DNA from: Petrotoga sp. 9PW.55.5.1 | GTDB lineage: Bacteria > Thermotogota > Thermotogae > Petrotogales > Petrotogaceae | Reading direction: 5' to 3' | DNA length: 51,260 bases | Assembly (NCBI RefSeq): GCF_003265365.1 | Contig: NZ_AUPM01000047.1 | Span: forward strand, 1 to 51,260 | Shown: positions 45,383 to 51,260 of the stretch, piece by piece | How the letters are laid out: every line of letters begins with the position of its first letter | Numbering within the stretch: the first letter of the stretch is position 1 | Translations under genes and position numbers: made by a program | The notes under the pieces: model-generated | Databases searched by the model: none | What the model was told of the DNA's origin: nothing | Seen by the model: only the letters and a program-made list of their open reading frames with translations

Positions 45383-46412
45383 TTACTATCTTCAAAAGGT
45401 CGTTAAAGGGGAAGACCTTAATTTAAGTGAGACGGAATCTGCAATGGAAATGATAATGGATGGGAAAGTAACCCACAGTCAACTTGCTGGCTTTTTAGTT
45501 GCACTACACATAAAGGGAGAAACAGTTGATGAGATAACAGCTAGTGCAATGGTTATGAGAAAGAAGGCATTGCCTCTGAATCTTGAAAACGACAGTCTCA
45601 TCGACACATGCGGAACAGGTGGAGATGCCAAAGGAACATTCAACATTTCAACGGCAGTAGCTTTCGTATTAGCAGCCGCAAATATTCCTGTTGCTAAACA
45701 CGGTAATAGATCTGTTTCAAGTAAAAGTGGAAGTGCCGATGTATTAGAAGCTTTCGGAATAAATATATCACTTCCTACTTCTTTAATTGAAAAGTGTTTA
45801 AAAGAAATAGGTATTGCATTTCTATTTGCACAAGATTTTCACAGAGCGACAAAACATGCAGCCGTTCCAAGAAAAGAATTAGGTATAAGAACGATATTTA
45901 ATGTATTAGGGCCCCTCACAAACCCTGCAAACGTAAAGTACCAACTGATGGGGATATACGATCCTAACCTTGTTTATCCAATAGCTGAAGTTTTAAAAAA
46001 TTTGGGGGTAAAAAGAGGGATGGTTGTTCATGGAGCTGGAGGAATAGATGAACTCTCACTGTCAGGAAAGAATAAAGTAGCCTTTTTAAAAGATGGAAAG
46101 ATAGAAGAGATAGAGATATCTCCACAAGATCTCGGACTTAAAGTTTCCCCTTTAGAAGAAATTCAAGGAGGAAGTGCACAAGAAAACAAAGATATTATTT
46201 TAAATATATTTGAAAACAAAGAAAAAGGCGCAAAACGGGACATCGTTGTTCTAAATTCAGCTGCTGGTTTGTATGTAGCGAACAAAGTTAACTCTTTAGA
46301 AGAAGGCATCAAATACGCTCAAGAAATTATCGAAAGTAAAAAGGCGTTGAAAAAACTGAATGAGATGATTGAGTTTACAAACCTGTTATCGGTGGAAGAA
46401 AAAAGCTCTTGA
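45375..46412 (+). CDS. trpD: Anthranilate phosphoribosyltransferase
   Basis: Joins anthranilate to phosphoribosyl pyrophosphate. The chain from ATG 45375 has 345 residues; the in-frame GTG at 45366 lies in the AAGGAG ribosome site and is rejected. The PRPP-binding GTGGDAKGTFNISTA motif, KHGNRSVSSKSGSADVLEAFG and the RKELGIRTIFNVLGPLTNPA segment are complete. A 27-base gap with AAAGGAG separates it from trpC. Confidence 0.96.
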   Translation: MFNYYLQKVVKGEDLNLSETESAMEMIMDGKVTHSQLAGFLVALHIKGETVDEITASAMVMRKKALPLNLENDSLIDTCGTGGDAKGTFNISTAVAFVLAAANIPVAKHGNRSVSSKSGSADVLEAFGINISLPTSLIEKCLKEIGIAFLFAQDFHRATKHAAVPRKELGIRTIFNVLGPLTNPANVKYQLMGIYDPNLVYPIAEVLKNLGVKRGMVVHGAGGIDELSLSGKNKVAFLKDGKIEEIEISPQDLGLKVSPLEEIQGGSAQENKDIILNIFENKEKGAKRDIVVLNSAAGLYVANKVNSLEEGIKYAQEIIESKKALKKLNEMIEFTNLLSVEEKSS

Positions 46413-46439
46413 CTATTATAGCTCAGAAAGGAGATCAAA

Positions 46440-47204
46440 ATGTTCTTAGATAAGATAGTGGATAACAAGAAGAAAGAAATTGAAAAAATAAAAAGTAAAA
46501 AAAATTCGCTCAAAAGTTCTCTTGAAAAAGAAGAAATAACCCTAATCGCTGAAATAAAAAAAGCGTCTCCAAGTAAAGGTATAATCTCCAAAGATTTCGA
46601 TCCAGATAGTCAATTAGAAGCATATATAAAAGGAGGGGCTGATGCAGTTTCTATATTAACAGATGAAGAATACTTTCAGGGAAGTACTGAATTACTTCAG
46701 AGGTTGAAGAAAAAAACTACTCTACCCATCCTAAGAAAAGATTTCATAATAGATGCTGTGCAGATTTATCAATCCTTATTCTTAGGAGCCGATGTTATCT
46801 TACTTATAGCTTCAATTCTTTCACAAAAAGAATTAAGAGAATTTTTACACCTTACAGAAGATTTGGGTATGGAAGCACTCGTTGAAGTTCATAATTTAGA
46901 AGATTTAGAAAAAGTTTTAAATACAGATACACAGATTCTAGGGATAAACAACAGAGATCTCACTGATTTCTCTGTTAATATTAAAAATACAGAAAAGATT
47001 TTAGATAAATTGGCGAAAAAAAGTAGAAGAAAAGATTTTTACATAATTTCAGAAAGTGGTATAAAAGAGAAAAAAGATATAGATTATCTAAAGAGTTTAG
47101 GGGTGGATGGGGTTTTAATAGGAGAGGCATTAATGAGAGAAAACAACCCAATTTCAAAGATTAGAGAACTCTTTCCAGAAAAGGAAAAGATCCTAAATGG
47201 TTAG
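46440..47204 (+). CDS. trpC: Indole-3-glycerol phosphate synthase
   Basis: Closes the indole ring from carboxyphenylaminodeoxyribulose phosphate. A TIM-barrel protein of 254 residues: the EIKKASPSKG motif carries the catalytic lysine, ADAVSILTDEEYFQGS, LRKDFIIDAVQIYQS and GINNRDL are the family's conserved strands, and ISESGIKEKKDI and VDGVLIGEALM close the phosphate site. It overlaps trpF by 8 bases; the two are separate proteins, unlike the fused enteric enzyme. Confidence 0.96.
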   Translation: MFLDKIVDNKKKEIEKIKSKKNSLKSSLEKEEITLIAEIKKASPSKGIISKDFDPDSQLEAYIKGGADAVSILTDEEYFQGSTELLQRLKKKTTLPILRKDFIIDAVQIYQSLFLGADVILLIASILSQKELREFLHLTEDLGMEALVEVHNLEDLEKVLNTDTQILGINNRDLTDFSVNIKNTEKILDKLAKKSRRKDFYIISESGIKEKKDIDYLKSLGVDGVLIGEALMRENNPISKIRELFPEKEKILNG

Positions 47205-47817
47205 GGTAAAAGTTTGCGGAATAACAAATAGAGAAGATGCATTAAAAATATCCAAAATGGGTGTTGACGCAATAGGATTTATCCTTTCAAGTAAGAGCCA
47301 GAGAATGGTGAGTTTATCGAAAGTTTCTGAAATTGTCAAAATTCTGCCTCCATTTTTAAGCAGGGTAGCAGTAGTTGTAGATCCTACAATAGAGCAATTA
47401 AATGAAATTGAAAACTCTAAATTCTTCGACTACATACAATTTCATGGATCTGAAAGTATTGATTTAATAAAAAGAAGTAAGTTAAAAACAATAAAAGCTA
47501 TAAAAATTGAAAACGAACAATCTTTAAAGGCTATATCTACATACGAAGAAGATGTAGATTATTTTCTCTTTGATACAAAAGTTGGGGAAAAAGTTGGTGG
47601 GACTGGAAAAACTTTCGATTGGGGGTTTTTAAAGCAGATTAATTTACAAAAGCCATTCATATTAGCAGGTGGAATAGGTCCAAACAATGTGATTGAAGCC
47701 ATAAAAGAAGTAAAACCAGATGCGATAGATTTAAACAGTAAAGTCGAAGAGAAACCTGGTAAAAAAGACATTAAGTTAATTAAGGAAGTTCTTTCAAAGA
47801 TAAAAAGGGAGGAATAG
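47197..47817 (+). CDS. trpF: Phosphoribosylanthranilate isomerase
   Basis: Amadori rearrangement between the TrpD and TrpC steps. A 206-residue TIM-barrel: [13 protein letters not shown] with the catalytic Cys at the start, [28 protein letters not shown] (catalytic Asp), [10 protein letters not shown] and [16 protein letters not shown] at the end. The usual family motif reads GVE-PG at the latter place, here KVEEKPG, a conservative variant. Overlap with trpC suggests coupling. Confidence 0.94.
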   Translation: MVRVKVCGITNREDALKISKMGVDAIGFILSSKSQRMVSLSKVSEIVKILPPFLSRVAVVVDPTIEQLNEIENSKFFDYIQFHGSESIDLIKRSKLKTIKAIKIENEQSLKAISTYEEDVDYFLFDTKVGEKVGGTGKTFDWGFLKQINLQKPFILAGGIGPNNVIEAIKEVKPDAIDLNSKVEEKPGKKDIKLIKEVLSKIKREE

Positions 47818-47822
47818 ATACC

Positions 47823-49001
47823 ATGAAAAAAGGATACTACGGAGAGTATGGTGGACGTTATGTTCCTGAAACATTGATACCAGCATTGGAAGAATTAGAC
47901 GAAGCGTATGAAAAATACTCAAAGGATCCTGAATTTATAAACGAATTCCATGGATTGCTAAAAGACTATTGCGGAAGGCCAAGCCCATTATACTACGCAG
48001 AAAATTTAACCAAGCACTTAAATGGAGCTAAGATCTATCTAAAAAGAGAAGATTTAAATCACACAGGGGCACACAAAATAAACAACGCCTTAGGTCAAGT
48101 GTTACTAGCTAAAAGAATGAACAAAAAAAGGATAATAGCTGAAACGGGTGCTGGACAACACGGCGTTGCAACAGCAACTGCTGCAGCGAGATTCGGTTTA
48201 AAATGCATAGTTTATATGGGAGCAGAAGATGTAAAAAGGCAGGCTCTAAACGTATACAAAATGCAAATGCTGGGGGCAGAAGTGATTCCGGTTTACAGTG
48301 GAAGTCAAACGTTAAAAGAAGCGATAAATGAAGCGATTAGAGACTGGGTCAGTAACGTTGAAAACACTCACTATGTTATAGGTTCAGCTGTTGGGCCTCA
48401 TCCGTACCCAAAGATAGTTAGAAATTTTCAAAGAATAATAGGTGATGAAGCTAAAAAGCAGATAATAGAAAAAGAAGGAAAACTACCAGATTACACAATA
48501 GCATGTGTTGGAGGGGGAAGTAACGCAATAGGCATATTCTATCCATTCATAGAAGACAAAGAAGTAGAATTAATAGGAGTTGAAGCTGCTGGTAAAGGTT
48601 TGGAAACAAAAGAACACGCCGCCACTTTAACTGCTGGAAAAGTCGGTGTTCTCCACGGAAGTAAATCTTATGTTCTTCAAGATGAAGACGGGCAGATACA
48701 ACTGGCGTACTCTATATCTGCAGGATTAGATTATCCAGGTGTTGGACCAGAACACAGTTATTTGCACGATATAAAAAGGGCGAAGTACGAATCAGTTACA
48801 GATGATGAAGCGATAGAGGCTTTTGAATTATTAACAAAATTGGAAGGGATAATTCCTGCTTTTGAAAGTTCCCATGCAATAGCTTATACGATGAAGTTTG
48901 CCCCAACACTTCCAAAAGATAAAATTATTCTAATAAACTTATCGGGTAGGGGAGATAAAGACGTAGACTCCTACAGAAAACTCAAGGGGGTGAAACAATG
49001 A
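47823..49001 (+). CDS. trpB: Tryptophan synthase beta subunit
   Basis: PLP enzyme joining indole and serine. At 392 residues it is a TrpB1-type enzyme that works with TrpA. The PLP lysine is Lys85 in [14 protein letters not shown]; the serine-binding [13 protein letters not shown] and the phosphate loop [10 protein letters not shown] are intact, as is the GVGPEHS loop. A ribosome site GGGAGG lies before the ATG, five bases after trpF. The start overlaps nothing; its stop overlaps the trpA start by four bases. Confidence 0.97.
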   Translation: MKKGYYGEYGGRYVPETLIPALEELDEAYEKYSKDPEFINEFHGLLKDYCGRPSPLYYAENLTKHLNGAKIYLKREDLNHTGAHKINNALGQVLLAKRMNKKRIIAETGAGQHGVATATAAARFGLKCIVYMGAEDVKRQALNVYKMQMLGAEVIPVYSGSQTLKEAINEAIRDWVSNVENTHYVIGSAVGPHPYPKIVRNFQRIIGDEAKKQIIEKEGKLPDYTIACVGGGSNAIGIFYPFIEDKEVELIGVEAAGKGLETKEHAATLTAGKVGVLHGSKSYVLQDEDGQIQLAYSISAGLDYPGVGPEHSYLHDIKRAKYESVTDDEAIEAFELLTKLEGIIPAFESSHAIAYTMKFAPTLPKDKIILINLSGRGDKDVDSYRKLKGVKQ

Positions 49002-49774
49002 GCAAAATTTCAGAGGCCTTCAAAAACAAAAAAGCCCTTATAACGTATATATCCGCAGGAGATCCGGATTTAGAAACAACCAAAGAAATAATATTGGAGT
49101 TAGATAGATCTGGTGTTGACATAATGGAAGTAGGGATACCTTTTTCCGATCCTCTAGCAGATGGACCAGTTATTCAAGAAGCAAGTCAAAGAGCTTTAAA
49201 AAATGGAACAAACTTAAAAAAGATACTTCAAACTCTAAAAAACATAAAAGATCGAATAAGTATCCCAATAGTATTAATGGGTTATTACAACTCCATATTA
49301 AATTATGGAATAGACAAATTTATAAAAGATTCTAAAAAATCAAACGTTTCTGGAGTGATAATACCTGATCTTCCTTTTGATGAGGAAGAAGAGTTTTATA
49401 GCAAATTAAAAGAAAACGGAATAGACCCTATACTATTAGTTGCCCCAAATACTTCAGAAGAAAGATTAAAACAGATTTCAAAACATTGTTCTGGATTTCT
49501 CTACTGTGTCTCACTAATGGGCGTAACAGGAGATTCAAAAGGGCCCACAGAACATTTAAAAGAATACTCTCAAAACGTAAGAAAGTATGTTGATATACCT
49601 ATAGCAATAGGATTTGGGATAGATAGCCCAGAAAAAGTTAAAAATCTTATTGACTATTTTGATGGAATAATAGTTGGAAGTGCGTTGATAAAAATAATTG
49701 ATAATAACAAAAATAACAAAAGCAAAATGCTTCAAGAAGTTGGTAATTTCTCAAAAAGTTTAAAAATTTGGTAA
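48998..49774 (+). CDS. trpA: Tryptophan synthase alpha subunit
   Basis: Cleaves indole-3-glycerol phosphate, channeling indole to TrpB. TIM-barrel of 258 residues: the catalytic Glu lies in [21 protein letters not shown] and Asp in [15 protein letters not shown]; the phosphate-binding GVTGDSKG and the [14 protein letters not shown] strand are complete. It ends the seven-gene trp operon, overlapping trpB by four bases, and stops just before a bidirectional terminator. Confidence 0.97.
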   Translation: MSKISEAFKNKKALITYISAGDPDLETTKEIILELDRSGVDIMEVGIPFSDPLADGPVIQEASQRALKNGTNLKKILQTLKNIKDRISIPIVLMGYYNSILNYGIDKFIKDSKKSNVSGVIIPDLPFDEEEEFYSKLKENGIDPILLVAPNTSEERLKQISKHCSGFLYCVSLMGVTGDSKGPTEHLKEYSQNVRKYVDIPIAIGFGIDSPEKVKNLIDYFDGIIVGSALIKIIDNNKNNKSKMLQEVGNFSKSLKIW

Positions 49775-49805
49775 AAAAAGAATAGGGAAAAACCCTATCT
49801 TTTGA
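49775..49805. terminator. Bidirectional terminator between trpA and the acylphosphatase gene
   Basis: ATAGGG-AAAAA-CCCTAT (49782-49798) with CTTTT on the plus side and CTTTTTTT on the minus side. It ends the trp operon and the converging minus-strand genes. Confidence 0.85.
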
Positions 49806-49822
49806 TTTATCTTTAAATACTA

Positions 49823-50092
49823 TTAATATTCGATATGAAAACTCCCGTAATTACTAATAGGGAAGTCGTCCTCCTCAATATCCTCTAACCTACTGAATCC
49901 ATTGCCTCTAATTAACAATTTTTTCAATTCTCTAACTTTGTCTTCTTCACCTTGTGCAACAACTTCAACAGTACCATCGGGTAAGTTTCTAACGTACCCT
50001 TCTAATTTAAACATTAAACCAATGGTTTTAACAAAATGCCTGAATCCTACTCCTTGAACTCTACCTGATAAGATCCATCTTTTACAAACCAT
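49823..50092 (-). CDS. acyP: Acylphosphatase
   Basis: Hydrolyses acyl phosphates. An 89-residue ferredoxin-like fold: GRVQGVGFRHFVK carries the phosphate-binding Arg18, and the catalytic Asn36 lies in LEGYVRNLPDGTVEVVAQG. Both essential residues are present. It is nine bases downstream of the zinc protease gene on the same strand, probably co-transcribed. Confidence 0.94.
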   Translation of the reverse strand: MVCKRWILSGRVQGVGFRHFVKTIGLMFKLEGYVRNLPDGTVEVVAQGEEDKVRELKKLLIRGNGFSRLEDIEEDDFPISNYGSFHIEY

Positions 50093-50101
50093 AACTTAAA
50101 A

Positions 50102-50773
50102 TTAGTTTCTAGATCTTGCCAAAAGTAACATTCTCAACAATTGAGCTATTGACATCAATGCAGCAGCAACATATGTTAAAGCTGCAGCTGATAAAACTTT
50201 TCTTGCACCTACTACTTCATCCTTAGACATTCCCATAACAGGAAGCAGCTTCAATGCTCTTTTGCTGGCATTAAATTCAACGGGTAATGTAATAACAGAA
50301 AAAAGAACCACAAACAAGAACAAGAAAATACCGGCATTTAACAAAAATGGTGTAGAAAAGATCAAACCAACAAAGAAAATGATCCACGCCATATTAGACC
50401 CAAATCCTGCCAAGGGAACAGATAAATTTCTCAACACCAAAGGTTTATAACCCTTAGCATGCTGAATCGCATGACCAGCTTCATGAGCAACCACTCCTAA
50501 AGCAGCTATAGAAGAACTGTTATATGTAGCATCTGATAATCTTAATACCTTTTTAGTAGGATCATAGTGATCTGTGAGGTTCCCTCTAACTCTCTCAATA
50601 TTCACATCATACAGTCCAACTGAATCAAGTAATCTTCTTGCGAACATGTATCCCGGTTCTCCTACTGAAGATTTCACCCTTGAATATTTATTAAATGTTG
50701 AACTAACCCTACTTTGAGCCCAAATGGCTAAAATTAACGGCGGTATCAAAAGCAACAATGTAGAATAAAACAC
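50102..50773 (-). CDS. Zinc metallopeptidase, YugP-like membrane protein
   Basis: Membrane-bound neutral zinc peptidase of the YugP family, 223 residues. The zinc-binding HEAGH (His97, Glu98, His101) is in GVVAHEAGHAIQHAKGY; three or more hydrophobic segments follow (about 120-165 and the C-terminal 205-220), and the N-terminus is a membrane helix (FYSTLLLLIPPLILAIWAQS). Its substrate is unknown; membrane protein quality control is a guess. A GAGGTGAAAGGAAG site precedes the start. Confidence 0.9.
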   Translation of the reverse strand: MFYSTLLLLIPPLILAIWAQSRVSSTFNKYSRVKSSVGEPGYMFARRLLDSVGLYDVNIERVRGNLTDHYDPTKKVLRLSDATYNSSSIAALGVVAHEAGHAIQHAKGYKPLVLRNLSVPLAGFGSNMAWIIFFVGLIFSTPFLLNAGIFLFLFVVLFSVITLPVEFNASKRALKLLPVMGMSKDEVVGARKVLSAAALTYVAAALMSIAQLLRMLLLARSRN

Positions 50774-50921
50774 TTCCTTTCACCTCCACTATTTAATCTA
50801 TAAATTTATCAAATAATATCACTAAAAAAATTCTAACATGAATACATTTATTCTATTTTACAGATATGTTTACATTTGAGCTAGTAAATCAAAGAAAAAA
50901 AGCTCAATTTTTTGATATGAT

Positions 50922-50973
50922 ACCTCCAAAGTAGACACGTAATTAATAAAAATTAAAAAACTACTTTGGAGGT
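50922..50973. repeat. Long hairpin, 13-bp arms
   Basis: ACCTCCAAAGTAG (50922-50934) and CTACTTTGGAGGT (50961-50973), perfect inverted arms with a 26-base AT-rich loop. The right arm runs directly into the direct repeat at 50969. Confidence 0.85.
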
Positions 50974-50997
50974 CTATTGGTTTTTATTCCCCTTTTT
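50969..50997 (+). repeat. 29-base direct repeat, copy 1
   Basis: Starts GAGGTCTATTGG and ends CCCCTTTTT. Identical to 51091-51119. Each copy is preceded by an inverted repeat ending in GAGGT. Confidence 0.9.
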
Positions 50998-51015
50998 GAA
51001 GGGGTGGCTGTGACG
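50981..51015. repeat. 35-base interspersed repeat, right copy
   Basis: Exact reverse complement of 10-44. The right flank continues to a small palindrome TGTGAC-gattatt-GTCACA at 51009-51027. The two copies lie about 51 kb apart in inverted orientation. Confidence 0.85.
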
Positions 51016-51025
51016 ATTATTGTCA

Positions 51026-51038
51026 CAGACGGGGTAGT
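51026..51038. repeat. 13-base inverted repeat, left arm
   Basis: CAGACGGGGTAGT, exactly inverted as ACTACCCCGTCTG at 51174-51186, the start of the 61-base tandem unit. Confidence 0.8.
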
Positions 51039-51090
51039 TGCTTTTGATTTACCTTCACAGAAGCAGAATTAGTTTAAATTCACCTCTGAT

Positions 51091-51119
51091 GAGGTCTATT
51101 GGTTTTTATTCCCCTTTTT
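51091..51119 (+). repeat. 29-base direct repeat, copy 2
   Basis: Identical to 50969-50997. It is preceded by ACCTC-TGAT-GAGGT (51082-51095), a short hairpin. Confidence 0.9.
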
Positions 51120-51171
51120 TCTGTCTACTATCTTGACTTAAGTCCAAATTTGCTAAAAGCAAATTAAAGAG

Positions 51172-51260
51172 TGACTACCCCGTCTGCAGCATAAAGCGCT
51201 GCATCCACCCCTTCGTAGAAGGGGAATTAAAATGACTACCCCGTCTGCAGCATAAAGCGC
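51172..51260. repeat. Tandem repeat with 61-base period, cut by window end
   Basis: The unit from 51172 begins TGACTACCCCGTCTGCAG and ends GGGGAATTAAAA; the next copy starts at 51233 and continues identically to the window edge. Each unit holds GCAGC-ATAAAGC-GCTGC and CCCCTTC-GTA-GAAGGGG hairpins. More copies may follow outside the window. Confidence 0.85.

Larger units (their letters stand above)
50774..51260. repeat. Gene-free right end filled with palindromic repeats
   Basis: This 487-base tail contains no open reading frame of note. It holds an AT-rich upstream region of the protease gene to about 50915, then the hairpin, direct, inverted and tandem repeats listed separately. The repeats share the form CCCCTTC-n-GAAGGGG with an A/T-rich tail. 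Confidence 0.8.

Noticed and set aside
51172-51260. CRISPR array at the right end
   Set aside because: The 61-base units are tandem with no variable spacers, and contain internal hairpins; no cas gene is nearby.

Overview
The window is AT-rich chromosomal DNA from a thermophilic, fermentative anaerobe of the Thermotogota, most probably a Petrotoga or close relative. I infer this from the gene content and protein character: a gap-pgk-tpi cluster in which triosephosphate isomerase has no start codon of its own, a MalEFG transporter with an oversized MalG, a TGS-uridine kinase fusion protein, tryptophanase, an exported GH13 amylase, and strong GGAGG ribosome binding sites. No species identification can be proved without a search.

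Layout. (1) 94-1912, minus: spermidine operon (XRE-cupin regulator, speD, speE) with a consensus promoter and an inverted-repeat operator. (2) 2184-7294, plus: cell-shape cluster mreB-mreC-mreD-PBP2 followed by an exported DUF4139-like protein. (3) 7269-10415: small genes (DUF123 endonuclease-like, an unknown, an alpha/beta hydrolase with no usable start, glutaredoxin, hibernation factor). (4) 10480-17645, minus: priA, an exported amylase, an Mrp/NBP35 ATPase, OsmC-like protein and tryptophanase. (5) 17721-19668, plus: tRNA-Thr and tRNA-Gly behind a consensus promoter, then a TGS-uridine kinase-like gene. (6) 19689-25422, minus: malE-malF-malG, with a coiled-coil insertion of roughly 550 residues in MalG. 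(7) 25635-29262, minus: a frameshifted pyruvate/oxaloacetate carboxyltransferase gene, queT, and an exported PpiC-type foldase. (8) 29438-34276: a small unknown, a GNAT protein, the glycolytic genes tpiA, pgk, gap, and a YbaB nucleoid protein. (9) 34458-42925, plus: polar amino acid ABC transporter, argS, rlmD-like methyltransferase, aspartate aminotransferase, GlmL-like ATPase. (10) 42991-49774, plus: complete tryptophan operon trpEGDCFBA, preceded by a leader peptide with three consecutive Trp codons and an attenuator. (11) 49823-50773, minus: acylphosphatase and a zinc membrane protease. (12) 50922-51260: a cluster of palindromic intergenic repeats, one of which recurs inverted at the left end of the window.

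How they work together. The tryptophan operon converts chorismate to Trp and appears controlled by ribosome-mediated attenuation; tryptophanase about 25 kb away would degrade Trp to indole, pyruvate and ammonia. Exported amylase plus MalEFG suggests use of starch and maltodextrin, feeding the glycolytic genes gap-pgk-tpi. The most striking signals are the pgk/tpi junction (a run of ten A containing the -1 slippery heptamer A AAA AAC, immediately before the pgk stop, with the tpi active-site residues encoded upstream of the first tpi ATG), the trp leader, the giant MalG, and two genes with apparent single-base lesions.
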